A stretch of DNA of 64,000 bases from Cliona cf. orientalis. Taxonomy: Eukaryota > Porifera > Demospongiae > Clionaida > Clionaidae. This document shows positions 1-12,400 of this stretch, one piece after another (the stretch's first letter is position 1; the number at the start of each line of letters is the position of its first letter). The DNA lies in the NCBI GenBank assembly GCA_963930775.1, contig OZ005699.1, positions 3,679,501 to 3,743,500 on the forward strand, given 5' to 3'. The notes below the pieces were generated by a model that saw only the letters and a program-made list of their open reading frames with translations, was not told the DNA's origin and did no database searches. A program made the translations under genes and the position numbers.

Positions 1-174
1 CAAGCCAACCCCCAAAACAAACAAGTAATTAGCGATGCTGTCCAAAGATGGCTAAGAAGTCAGCAAGGTGATGCACTACCCACCTTGACAAAGGTGCTGA
101 AGGCCATGAACTTGCACACAATTGCAAGCTTATTATTACAACACAGTGATGATGACTCCCTATGGCTGAAATAA
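1..174 (+). CDS. C-terminal exon of a Death-domain protein (partial)
   Basis: Frame 1 is open from the first base to TAA at 172-174 and encodes 57 residues that end a death-fold domain. Characteristic pieces are AVQRWLRSQQGDALPTL followed by KVLKAMNLHTIASLLL. These match the Trp-containing helix 5 and the last helix of Death domains, where W-L-x(5)-A-T-x(2)-L-x(3)-L-x(5)-I-A is typical. Death domains mediate homotypic assembly of apoptosis, NLR and TLR-type signalling complexes in the cytosol. The upstream part of the gene lies outside the window, so neither the partner domain nor the start can be seen. The protein stops about eight residues after the domain (HSDDDSLWLK), so the Death domain is C-terminal. 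The fold call is fairly sure and the gene identity is unknown. Confidence 0.6.
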   Translation, partial: QANPQNKQVISDAVQRWLRSQQGDALPTLTKVLKAMNLHTIASLLLQHSDDDSLWLK

Positions 175-1451
175 ATCAAACATTCTATTATGATCTTAAC
201 CCAATCTAAGACTTTACATCAGATTCTTTGGACCACCAAAATTTAATATAATTTTTATCATGATTGCATACATGTACTCATCTATACTTGTAGATCTCTT
301 GTTACTAGCTATACATGACATTGTTACAGAATTGTTGTGACATTGTGCTGTTCTTCATAATGTCATAGCATTATAACATTAAATTTTGATTTGTTATCTT
401 GGGTATCCCACTTGAGATTTCCACTTAATCAGTGTTACAATAGTAATAATTATTAATATATACCTTCCTGTTTTTAATCTGAGACTCGTGTAGTTTAGCC
501 ACAATAATAATTATTATTATCACCACCAACCTGCTGGCAGATAATTTTTTATCTTAAGCCAACTTGAATTGAAATCTCAATACCTAGCTACTTATTGCAC
601 TCGTCTCTACTTATACAGTATTATGTTCTTGGTGCATAACATAACTAACATGTAGCCACATGTCATTCAGTGCCTGATTTAAATTAATTCTTTTTACCTA
701 ATTAATTATCATCATGGTGAATAATGATAATAATAATACTAATTCCCTATGCAGCTGAATCCAAATTTAATTGGTTGGCATTAATTGTTATATATGACAC
801 TCATATACATGCATGACATTAAGTGTATAGCTACAATGTCATGTTTAGTAATACACGAGTATCATGATAACAATTATTAATAATTATGCAGTGTAAGCTA
901 GCTGCCCCTGCATTGATCTTGATGCCTGGCGCTCAGCCTGTGAATATCAATAAGATCTAGAACTGCCATGCATGCATGGTATAATTAATTATACAAAAAA
1001 TTAATAGTTTTCAGACGATCAATCAGGGCAGCATGCAGGTTGTGGCGCCTACCACTACGCTCCTTAATAATTATTGATTTTGGCTTTTCCAAGGCTGAAT
1101 TCAAACCTGTTAGCCAAATTATTGCTAAGACGCTTCCTGATGTTGAGCCATGCAGTGAAACCATGCAGCAATGGAAGATTGACTCAAGTCAGAGTGAATG
1201 CTGATTGATCCATGCATAAGACACTTTCATTCTTTTAAAGCGCTTGAATTGTATGCTAATCTTATGTAAATAATTGTTGTGCTAACGATGCTAATGAAGA
1301 ATTGTGTACATTTCCACGTCACAAAACCTGTGCACATTGGTGTACAGTTATAAAATTTAATTACACGTAAAAGTAGAATAGCTCATGTATAGAAACAACA
1401 GCATGTTCTCAGTAGGTATAGTAACACAGTTTTAGCGTAAATTTAGCTACT
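175..1451. other. AT-rich intergenic region, no gene seen
   Basis: About 1.3 kb between two genes that converge (Death-domain gene on + and metallothionein-like gene on -). It is AT-rich with many TAATAATTATTATTA runs. I see no long open frame, no splice-linked exon and no convincing terminal inverted repeat. It should contain the 3' ends of both flanking transcripts. Confidence 0.5.
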
Positions 1452-2147
1452 TTACAGTTGTAGTCCACACTTGCAAGTAGGTCCACATTTGCACTCTACT
1501 CCACACTGACAACTATCGCCACACGTACACGACTGAGAGGGTCCACTGCTCGTACACGTGCAACATGGTCCACACTTACACCCCTTTCCGGCACAGGCAC
1601 AGGTATCTCCACAGGCACACGAAGAGGTTGTTCCACAGTTAGAGCATTTACAGTTGGGGCCACAGTTGCAGTCTGGACCACAGGTGCAGTCCTTACCACA
1701 GCAGGCTGAACTGCACGAACATGTACATGTACAGCTGGTCTCTCCGGAGCTGGTACATTGACAGTCATCTCCACATGTACAGTTTACTGTTTGGTTGTGT
1801 GTGTGTGTGTGTACAGTGATGTACGATATCAAAATAATATACTGGCAGAGTTACGTACAGAGTCATGGAAATTCGAGCCAGAGGCTAACCGTGCCCTGAT
1901 AAATACTCTTACCCGAAACCCAACCCCTGACCCCTCTCATATATGGCCTTGTCCGTTCTTTATAGGGAAGTTCTTGCGCTTATGGTATCGAGTCATAGAA
2001 GTTCAAGCTTAAACCTTAAACACATACACTACAGGCACAGTTAGCCTCGTTCCCAGGCTCTCTTAGGCTATTAGTGTATGGGCTCTGTAAGAACTTACCA
2101 CAAGTGCATTTAGTAGTCTCAGCAACGGTTGCTACTAGCTCGGCCAT
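1452..2147 (-). CDS. metallothionein-like cysteine-rich protein, two exons
   Basis: Exon 1 (2147-2099) encodes MAELVATVAETTKCTC and ends at a GTAAGT donor. Exon 2 (1786-1452) follows an AACCAAACAG acceptor and keeps the frame (a GTA codon spans the junction). The 312-bp intron has a GT-rich run. The product is 127 residues with 36 Cys (28%), nearly all in CxC or CC pairs separated by Gly, Ser, Thr, Lys and Asp. It has no aromatic residue and no His. That composition is the hallmark of metallothioneins, cytosolic thiolate-cluster proteins that buffer Zn/Cu and detoxify Cd. The units CTCGDDCQC and CTCGDSCQC, each paired with a TSSG linker, suggest an internal duplication into two metal-binding domains. 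At 127 residues it is about twice the usual vertebrate length. I preferred the spliced start over an unspliced ATG at 1832, because that reading begins inside an AC-repeat (HTHTH). A cluster of metal-response-element matches lies upstream. Confidence 0.8.
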
Positions 2148-2364
2148 TATTATCTTCTGTTATATTCTTCGTTTAGCAGGAGGGTTCAATTTCTGACAGT
2201 ATCTCAATGTTTCGATCTTTGTTCAAAGGCCGGATCTTTCTCTGAGAAGTTTCTTCTCTTGGTTTCTTCGCTTCTTTCTTCGATTTCGCCGAATGTCTAT
2301 CCGTACTCGACCGGCAGTTGGATCGCTACTTTTATGGAAGCCCACAATAGTGCCGTGTGGCACC

Positions 2365-2660
2365 GTGTGCATATTAAAAGCGTGTGCACACAATAAAGCG
2401 AGTGCAGCACATAAAACTGGGAGGGGCTTGCACACGGCACTTGATTCGTGCACATTTGCGCATGTGCACCTGCTATTGGAATGACGTGATTTCCTGACGA
2501 GTGCAAAGTTTGTTTGCACACGGTTCGCGGTATGCATATTTGGTACGCGGTTCGTGTGCGCGTGCATGCACACGCAAACTTCACTCAGTTACGCGATTAC
2601 CAGGTATTTCTTGCGAAAAAAAAATCCGCGCCTGCTAACTATTATGCAGGTGTGTGTGCA
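2365..2660 (-). promoter_or_regulatory. cluster of metal-response-element (MRE) matches upstream of the metallothionein-like gene
   Basis: The MTF-1 core TGCRCNC occurs, in either orientation, at 2365-2371, 2382-2388, 2385-2391 (overlapping), 2429-2435, 2515-2521, 2560-2566, 2567-2573 and 2654-2660. Two have the extended form: TTGCACACGGC at 2428 and TTTGCACACGGTTC at 2514. About 0.3 matches would be expected by chance in 300 bp on both strands with even base composition. A TATA-like CATAAAAG lies on the minus strand near 2330-2337, between the cluster and the ATG at 2147. The arrangement is that of a metal-inducible promoter. The divergent NFX1 gene starts 440 bp beyond the cluster. Confidence 0.6.
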
Positions 2661-3100
2661 GATCATTGCTGTAATAATTATTCCCTCCCCCTCGGCCTTC
2701 AAACTTACAATATAACGTATACACAGACTATTTCGAGCTGTGCTGTTGCTAACTGAAGATGTAAACGATATTGCTGTGGTCTCAGTCATTAGCCTGATTT
2801 AGGTAGGCAATGTAGCTATCCCCAGTCTAATTCTTATATATTCTTACAAGTCTATGTTGGATGTCACAATCATGGAGAAGTGGCTAATATGTATGAGTTA
2901 TTCACAGTATCAAAGCTCTCAGAAAATATCATCTCCCTTGTGGTAAAGGATCGCCAATGTGTTGTGCGCACGTTGTACTGGATAATTGGAGAAGAAAATT
3001 GAAAAGAAATTATTGCACCACACTTTGAGCCTGCCTGTCTTGTCGCTGTTTCAAGGAGATTGTGCAATATCATATTATTAAAAATATATATTAATAAGAA
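2661..3100. other. divergent intergenic region leading into NFX1
   Basis: Spacer between the MRE cluster and the NFX1 start. It should hold the NFX1 promoter and 5' UTR. An AT-rich stretch (ATTATTAAAAATATATATTA) directly precedes the ATG. No other motif could be assigned. Confidence 0.3.
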
Positions 3101-4460
3101 ATGGCTAATTGTTCAGAAACTACAGAGACCAAGCCGCAAGCTATACGATCGTCATCAGCTCAAGAAACGCAGAAAACCCAAGAAAAGAGCAAGTCTGAGT
3201 CTCGGGAACCAATGGCAAACACTTCCATTTCTGCCAAACCTGGCGGTGCGGATCACGAAGGAGATGGTCACAGGTTCAGTGGCGGACGACGCAAACAGCA
3301 ATATCAGCGCCGCAGGCACAGAGACCAGGGGGCATACCATGACAGAAAAGGAAGACAGCAGTCAGAGCAGCAAGAGAAGCGCTATATGCATCAGCAGAAG
3401 AGACTCCCACGGGAGAAAGCCTCTGAAAATGCTGAAAGGTTTGAAACTCCGCAAGGAGGTGATGGGGCTGAAGGTGCATCATCAGGAGCAGTTGGGGGTC
3501 AGGATAAGAACTCTCAAGATGTGGAGCAGAGAGAAGGAAGCCTAAGTAAGAGAGACAGAAACCGACATCGTCGACAGAGAAAACAAGGTGGCAGAAAAGA
3601 GGACAGACAAGCTACTGGGACACAGAATGAAGATGAATCTTTAAACAAGGACATAATGGAGGAACGTAGTGAAGCAGGCAAAGACTCAAATCCTCTAGCC
3701 AATGAGGGTGACTCTAGTATGCCTCATAGAGGCAGGGGTGGTGGTGGTTCATCTGCTGGTGGCAGAAGAGCCAGGAGGTCTGACAGAGACCAGCAGCAGT
3801 GGAGGAGTGAGCAAAGACAAAGGCCTCCAAGAAAGGATGGGGGAAGGTACTATCACGGCAATCGGGATTATTGGAGAGGTGAGGAGAGAAGGGACTCTAG
3901 ATGGAGGGATAGAGATAAGGAAAGAGAGGCATCGTCACATGATCAGCAGAGAAGCCATAGCAGAGGTGATAATGGCAAGAAAGATGTGTCAGAGGAGAAA
4001 GAGGGAGCTTCCAGTAGCAACCTGGCTGGTGATCAGAACAGCGCAATAGGTGATATGCAGGTAGAACTACCTTCAAAGTCAGCTACATGTAGTAATTCAA
4101 GCAAGCCCGAGTCAGAAAGGAAGACAGCTGAAAAGACTGACAGACGCTCTCAGTCGTCCAAGCCAAAAAGCTACGACTACACAAAACCACGGCACAGTGG
4201 CAATGACCTCCCAGCTGGTTCAAAGTACAAAAGTCGATCACAGCACCGTTTGAAGGTGGGCAATAAAGAATTTACTCCGACGATTCAGAGCGACGAACTC
4301 TCTCAGCAGCTGACAGCAGAGACGTATGAGTGCATGGTTTGCTGTGACAGGGTGAGGGAGAGGGACCAGATATGGAGCTGCCAGAACTGCTACCACATCT
4401 TCCACCTCAAGTGTATCAAGAAGTGGGCCACTGCTCCAACCTTCACTTCAACAGAGGAAG
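3101..4460 (+). CDS. NFX1: NFX1 exon 1: disordered N-terminus, PAM2-like motif and RING/PHD-like finger
   Basis: Residues 1-380 are low-complexity and rich in Arg, Ser, Gln, Gly and Glu, with SR-like and RGG-like stretches ([19 protein letters not shown]), typical of RNA-associated proteins. [10 protein letters not shown] fits the PAM2 pattern L-x(6)-F-x-P; in the human protein the PAM2-like motif is at the very N-terminus, so the position differs. The finger YECMVCC...[11 protein letters not shown]...C is nearly identical to vertebrate NFX1. The exon ends TCAACAGAGGAAG at a GTGAGG donor in phase 1. The unspliced frame would read on to a stop at 4529-4531, which is intron. Confidence 0.9.
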
Positions 4461-6422
4461 GTGAGGATCTAGTGTTCACAGGTACTCTGCTGCCTGATAT
4501 CTCTGGAACCCTGGAGGAGGTGTACATGTAAATTCAGGGACACTGTGGTGACTGGGGAGAGGGGACTGAATTTGTTAATTAGCAGCCTGTAGGTAATTTA
4601 TCCCTGATTTGCTAAAAATTATTACACTCCTAATGTACCTGCATGTGCAAGAGGGAGGGGAAGGGCCTTCAGCGTGACTTTGCCTCCCCCCTCCCCCATC
4701 CCACCCCACCCCAAAATACACTGGAAATCATTTGCTCCTGAAAGATCCTACATGTATTTGCAACCCTGATATGCTATAGTATTATACTGTGTTACCAGTG
4801 CTATCCTTCAGCATGCATCATCGAAAGCTGGGAATAAGGATGAGGTTATGCATGCTTATTCCAATTCCTAATACAGAGTGTATTGCTTTCTTGAACATGT
4901 ACATACATGTACAAATACATGATTAGTTTAGCTGTATGATTAAGGGGGTTCCATCTTTTCCCCTTGTCCAGACTCTAACTGTGAGGGTTGGCGTTGTCCT
5001 AGCTGTCGCAATCTCTCCCAATATGTCCCGAGTATCTATCGCTGCTACTGTGGTAAGACCATCAACCCTAGACGCCGCTCCAAGGGCGAGCTGACTGTGC
5101 CACACAGCTGTGGAGAACTCTGCAAGAAGAAGCTGGCAGTGACCCCTGAGTCAAGCTGCAGGTATAGTATGCAGGCTGTCTTGTGTGTATACTGTTTGCA
5201 TAAGAAGTTTGTATACGCAAATGCATGTACAAGAATTAGTTACCACTGACTATATATTATGTGCGTACGAAAGCAAGTCTGTCCTGGATGCCTGCTTTCA
5301 CATGGGCATGCTGGGATTTATATAGTGTACCTGTACATTATAATTATAATGTTTGTACTTTCCCTAATGCAGGCATGAGTGTCAGCTTCCATGTCACCCT
5401 GGTCCCTGCCCCCCTTGCCCTGTCATGGTCACAAGGACCTGCCCATGTGGAGCAACGAAACACCAGGTCAGCTACACAGTATGCTTTCATACTAACCCCA
5501 AGGGAAGTGTGAAAGTTTGGTCGATTGTATATTTGCTAACAGGACGATATCATTGAATGTTATTTATGGATTAGCTGGAAAATTCTTTGTGACATTTATA
5601 TGTATTGGTGTGAATGCCCTTCTCTACTGCATTATAAACTAGAGCTCTCTCGAGCACAAAACCCTCGGCACGCTGCATGGCATTAGCTATATGCTTCAAC
5701 AGTTGCATGCAGAAAAGAGGGCAGCTAAAGGGCTGGGGCCAGGGCGAAACAGGGATGAGGCTAATGTTATACTTGCACAGCAGTCATGGTTATTCAAGAC
5801 GGTTCAACAGCTCATAGCAGTAACAACCCTAGCGTGTTGTATCGAACTCCACATTGTCAGTGGTATCGATGTCAACTCAACCTTCCTCACTGTAGCCTAA
5901 TCTCCAATTCTTGGGGACTTAGCTAGCTACATCTTAACTAGAAGGACTATGATGCAAAGCCTTGGCACAAGACTGAAGTACACTGAGCAATATTGCATGT
6001 CCAATAATGTATCGCAACTCACTTGGGTTCAAGCACTGTAATGCCATGCAAGCCAGAGAGTCAAAGGGTAGCACAAGAATACAGGCAGCTAAGCCGCCTA
6101 GAATTGAAAAGAAGCCACGATCGTCAAAAGCTCGCTGGTGGACTGAGGGGCGGGATTGATGCAACTGGGCATGCGCTGAGAGTTATAGATGTACATACCG
6201 TATATAGTGCGCAACCTATTTATACGTTAAGTCATGCTATCACTAGCTCGGGCAAAGTCAAGAAGCTTAGAATCGGCAAATGACGCCAAAACTGGCGAAC
6301 AAAGCGTTTTCGGAGAAATCCACACAAATCATGAATTGGGAACACCATAAGGAACCTTACAACACCGCAAATTGGACTCGCAAACGAGGTATGTAGCAGC
6401 TAGCGCGGTAACAGACAGACAG

Positions 6423-6463
<41 letters not shown>

Positions 6464-9400
6464 TAAACCAACTATCGTAACCCTCGCGCATGCGCCGAGG
6501 GTTAACAAGGAATCATTCATTTAGGGGAGGGGTGCCTAGCTGGCACAAGATCAACCCTGAATCTATGTTGCAAAGCTTCTTCTAAATGGGCAGTCTGAGA
6601 ACCCTTAAAATTCAAAACTTTCTGTCATGTAGGTGAGGTGCAGTAAGACGGGTGATCTTCCCTCCTGTAGTGCAGTGTGTGGCAGGACCTTGGTTTGTGG
6701 TAGACACGCCTGTAATGAGTTGTGTCATGCTGGCCCATGCTCCTCCTGTACTGTCTCCATGGAGCTCACCTGCCACTGTGGCCAGGAGAAGAAGACGCTC
6801 CTCTGTGGAGAAGCTAAGGAGCTGGAATTCTCGTGTCAGCAAATCTGTAACAGGTCTCTCTCTCACTCTCTCTTTCTCTTCCTCTCTCTCTTCATCTCCC
6901 TTCCTCTTCTCTCTCTCTCCTACATACATGTATATATTAGTTTTTCATTGCCTTTCTTATCCACAGAGAGCTGGACTGTGGTAATCATTTATGTGAGCGT
7001 CCGTGTCATTCTGGCTCATGTTTCTCATGCTGCCTTCTCCCTGCCAGTGTGACCCACTGTCCCTGTGGTGCTGAGACTGTATCCAGCCTCCTTGGAGAGG
7101 GGTCTGCTAGGACCTCGTGTCTGGACCCCATACCAACTTGCAATAACGTCTGTGGCAAGACACTTCCCTGCTCTACTGCAGGTACATATATATTAGGATG
7201 ACTGTTACAGCTACATGTACCTAGTGTAAAAATTTTACCAAGATTCTGCTCGAAGTTGAATGTTTAATGACAAATTTCCATGGCCCAGGTCCCTAGCTAC
7301 CATACCTTGCATTGAATTTTCTGCAGACCTTGCATAATTTTCTATGAGGAATACATCAATTTAACCAATATTAATTTTATTACAAGTAGGATCAAAACAT
7401 ATATTTGTGTTTTTGCGTTGCTCTAGATGTGACCCACACCTGTGAGTCAGTCTGTCACCTTGGTGAGTGTCCTCCTTGCACCAAGAGCACCCTGGTCAGC
7501 TGCCGGTGTGGGCGGAGCTCCGTGGAGAAGCCGTGTGCCGACCGGGACAAGGACGGAGAGTTCCTCTGCACCCATGTCTGCAACAAGAAGAAGAGCTGTA
7601 GCAGGCACAGGTGCAATGTCAGATGCTGCAAGGTCAGTGTTTTACTCTAGATGATGCAATATCATGAATTAAAAGTACATGTAGGATCATTAATCAGCCT
7701 TTCACTTTCAATAATCAGGATAGAAATAATACCATACACCATACTTGCTAGTTCTACATGTACATGTACAACATACCTCGGTGGTCATAGCATAGCAGCC
7801 AAAGGCAAATTAGCGGTGACTAGAGGAATTGGGGTTTTATCTGGCCCATAAATTTCGGGGAGGGGGGCGGTTTGATAAGTGAGGTATAGCTAGACTAATG
7901 GGTCACATTGGTGGCCCAAGGGATTGGGTGCAGGAGGGGCTAAATCATAAATCGGTATTAGTGTTTCCAAAATAGCCGCTTATTAAGCAACACCATGGAA
8001 CTTTCTATGAAATTTGGCACATAAACCCCTGGGAATGTTGGTGAGGCTAGGATTTCTTAGATTCATTAGCTAATGATGAAAGAGGTTATTGTCAACATGC
8101 AGCAGAGTATACTGTACAACTACAGGTACCTAGACCTCATGTGACCTTGCATCACCCACAAAAAAATGTGAGATGATTCGATAATATTATCGTTTCATTG
8201 TAGGACTCTGAGCATGTGTGTGAGCTTGTGTGTGGTAAGAAGCTTCAGTGTGGTCTCCATAGCTGCCAGGAGACCTGCCACAGTGGACACTGCCAATCCT
8301 GCTGGGAGTACAGTAAGTTCTGCTTGGTAATGGTCGTTACTAAGGTTATATTGCATTGGTAAAGGTCGTCAATATGAGATGTTCCCGTCATAGGTTATGA
8401 AGAGCTTACCTGTCACTGTGGTGCTGAGGTGATCTATCCCCCTATCCCTTGCGGCACCCGGCCCCCTCTCTGCTCCAACCCCTGCGCTAGAATGCACTCC
8501 TGCCCCCATCCTGTCAACCACAACTGCCACAGCGAACAGGAGTGCCCCAAGTGTACCTTCCTCACAGAGAAAATGTGCATGGGAGGACATGAGGTACCTC
8601 TCTCTGACTACCATGCTATATGTAGGATTTATTTCAGGGGATCAGGGTGTACTTTGGCCCCCTCCCCCCTTAGAAATTGGCTTTCCCTATGAATAATTTG
8701 GGATTGCCCTTCTTAAAAGTTTGCTGCTATGTATTTACCCCCTCTTGAGCAAAATCAACCCTGATATGTGTGTGATTTAACCTGCCACCCCTAATTCACC
8801 CCTAAGGCACTTACATGTACATAGCTCATCCTTTTGCTGGGCTGACGAGTAAATTTTCCCGAGTATATAGGCATTGGGATGCCCCCTTCCCCCCAGTTTA
8901 GGATTGGTTATAGAAGATGAACCTATTAAATCTCATATAACGATAATAATTATAATAATATATATTTCTTCCCTCCCTCTCTATCACTCTCCCCCTTCCG
9001 CTTGTCATAATATCATACTCCACATGTAAACAAACGTACATTGTGTATAATATATGTAACGTAAATGTACATGTATGGATTAATAATTTGTTTTGTTCAA
9101 TAGATGAGACGAAACATTCCTTGTCACTTGACCGATGTCTCATGTGGCAGCGTGTGTGGCAAAACTCTACCATGTGGCATGCACAAGTGCAAGAGAACCT
9201 GCCACAAAGATGACTGTCTCTCCAATAGCCTAGAAGGCTGCCAGCAGCCCTGCACCCTCCAGAGGAAGTACTGCAGCCATGAGTGTGGTAATCCATGCCA
9301 TATAGGCCAGCCATGTCCTGATACGCCCTGCAAGACAACCATCATTGTCAAGTGCAAGTGTGGCAGGAGGAGTGAGAAGATGCTCTGCCTGGCATGTGGC

Positions 9401-12400
9401 TCTGGAGCCATGCACCAGACGTTTCAAAAGTAAGTAGATAATAGCAATATTAATCATGTCCAACATTTAAACATTACTTGTATGTGCCTATTCTTTCTGT
9501 ATGAGTAAATAGGCACGTACCACATATTGGGGAAACTTTCAAGGGAGAACTTTCGTGGATCAGTAGGAAGGGAGCATTTCGCAGAGAAAATTTTCATGAA
9601 GTATTAAACTGATCATATTAATGGGTGTGGTATACCTAAAATTTCGTGGAGAAAACTTTCATGGGCGGCTATAAAATCGCCAAATTTGTGAAGGTTTTCT
9701 CCCTCATTTCCCGCTGTATGCTAATTCAGTCATTGTTCCCATCTCTCTTTCTCCCCCTTCCTCCTTCCACTTTCTCCTCTCTACTACTTAGATTGTTCAG
9801 TAAGGACCTAGGTGCTCGTATCAGAGAGCTTCAGAGTGGTCACTCCGTCAGCATCAGTGCTGTGACTGTGTCCAGTGAGGGTAGGGCTCGGTACCTGGAG
9901 TGTGACGAGGTGTGTGCCCAGGAGGAGAGAAACAGGAAGCTAGCTATTGCTCTGGAGATTGACAATCCAAACATCAGTCCCATCGATACTGAAGTACAAT
10001 ATTCAACATTCCTGTTGGAGCAAGCAAGGTTAGTATTATGCGTATAGTAATCCACTAATAAGAGTGGATAAGAGAGTAGAGCATCTATAATATAAATCCA
10101 CGTAGTGTACCTGCATCAGTGGCGTACCCAGGGGGGGTGCTCAGGGTGCTGGAGCACCCCCATCAGCTCTGGCACAACAGCCAGTCATTCAGTAGCTCAG
10201 TGACAAATATTGTTAACGACAATCGATGACTGGAAGTTACTACCAATAATAAACTTACTGGCCTCTAAAATTCGCTCCCAAAACAGCAGTTTCTCATCGA
10301 TCGCTATTTGGCCTAAAACAGCCTTCTTTGTCAGCCAGCTACCTTCAAGAACGCGTTAAATAAGGGGTGTGGTCAACATTTTGGGGGCGGGGCTAAATTT
10401 TTTCGCGCAAATGTCTCAGCACCCCCCTCCCTCAAATCCTGGGAACGCCACTGTGCATATTATATATAAAAGCCTTTTTGGAGGTACAAAGTACAGTTAC
10501 AGTGAGTATGTCTGGTGACCTGCCCCTTGTTGTTGCAAGTGCATGTACTTATTAACCGCATTCTAATGCATAACATACAGTAGTGGCCAATAAAAGTTAA
10601 CGTTCCGTTTCCTACTCTACGATTATTGAACAGTGTGAAAACGAGAACGAAACGGTAGCTTAACGGTATGGATAAAAAGGTGACAAGCGTTCATTTGGTA
10701 GGTGAGAAACGTTCCGAGTGAGCACAATGCATAAAAAGACAGCCTTAGTCGCTTGCTGCGCTGGCTTCTATGATCGCTAGGCAGTTCTACTCAGCGGCTT
10801 GCTGGAAGCTAAGCCGATAGCTTTTTTAGCTCAAGGTGATCACTCGAACTACTCGCTTGAAACGTACTTGATGATTTATAAGACACAAAGATACAACTTT
10901 CTTTCGATGTCTGCTACATTATCGAGTCTGTACGAGGGTTGGCTGTGCTTCTCCGTCGCTCACAGCTTCCCGAAAGCTCATTTCTTCCACGCGGCATCGA
11001 GAACGGTCAATTATTGCAGTATGGTCACGCCTAACAATTAAGCATTTACGCGAACGTAAAAACGATGGATGTGCGCGCGTGGATACTTCCCCGTACCGCG
11101 GAACGGTGTGAAAACGGAAACATTCTCACCTCAGAACGATCATACAACGGAACTGAACATTAACTTTTTATTGACCGCTACTGTACGTTACATCACTGAC
11201 TGTGATTATTTAATTCCCTCAGGGAGGATGCTACCTTCGTAATGTCTATTGAGGAAACTCTCAAGAGTCTTGCTGAAGCTGCACTAAAGGTACAAGACCA
11301 ATTAATGACTTCATGTACAATTATTAAATGTAATTTTTTTGTTTCACTCATTTTTGAATATACCACTAAGCATGTGGTCAGCCATTTATTTACCTTTGTG
11401 TGTTCGTTTGTAGAGCTCCACGAGTCAGGCTCGTACCCACCACTTCCGTCCAATGAAGAACACTCATCGTCGTATCATCCATGAGCTATCAGTGCATTAT
11501 GGCTGTGACACCACCAGCTATGACCAGGAACCAAGCAGGAATGTCATGGCATCAGTTGATAAGTATGTTGCCAAAATTCATATTTATGCTAATAAATTAC
11601 AAGATCTAATTAACGTAAGAAAATAAAATTGCATTCTAAGATTTTTCATAATGTATCTTAACTGATTATGGGCGTATGGGCGATAGACACCAATTGGCGT
11701 CATATACACAATGTACGTTATAGGCGATTGATGCCAAATGGCGTCAAAGCCGTTTTCTTTCCGTATTTTGTGCATAGCGCTAGGCTACTACGCTCTACGT
11801 CTGGTTTGTGGTTAGCTGCTGACCGCCGCTACTCGGTTATGGCTTCAGGTCGCGCCGGTAGCAATTAAGTGGGTGTGACTGACACTGTAAGGCAAGCCGC
11901 TCGATCGCCATGACGATCGATCCAGGCAAAAGTTCGAGGCTGTTATCGTCAAACCGCCGGAGCTACAGCCACAGCGCTTTTTATAGGTAAAGCAGTAGGT
12001 GGTGAGTACCTACAAGCAGCCGCTTTATGAAGTCAACCTCGAACGCGAACGGTAGATGAAAAGACGGCAGCCATGTTCGAGGTAAGTAGGCTTCTAAGCT
12101 TCTAGATGCTACTACAGTTCGACAGTGAACTGTAGGATAGAAGAACGTGACGCTCATGGCGACTTTGTAGTTATCAATAAAGCCTTTAGAGGTAGCTAAG
12201 GCTGGTCACTTAGCTACAATAAGCTTGTCTATTGGACGCTTTGTTCTTATGTTAAAAATATCGGAGTTCAAAGTTCAATTGACCCGTACAACCCAGCCCA
12301 TAATCGGTTAAAGGCATTGTGTCACTATATAAGGGCCACGTGTTACAATGTTTAAAACATTTGAAATCAACCGCAAAACATGACGCGAGTCAACATCACA

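Noticed and set aside
1496..1774. ORFs on both strands overlapping the metallothionein-like exon (1496-1774 -, 1558-1761 +)
   Set aside because: Valine/proline and Gln/Leu-rich shadow translations of the CxC-coding DNA; the Cys frame is the only one with family character.
3060..3545. 161-residue + strand ORF in the NFX1 N-terminal region
   Set aside because: Out-of-frame shadow of exon 1; only the 3101 frame reaches the RING and splices in phase.
10799..11041. 80-residue ORF in NFX1 intron 10
   Set aside because: Lies entirely within the Tc1-like MITE (10578-11183) and shows no domain.
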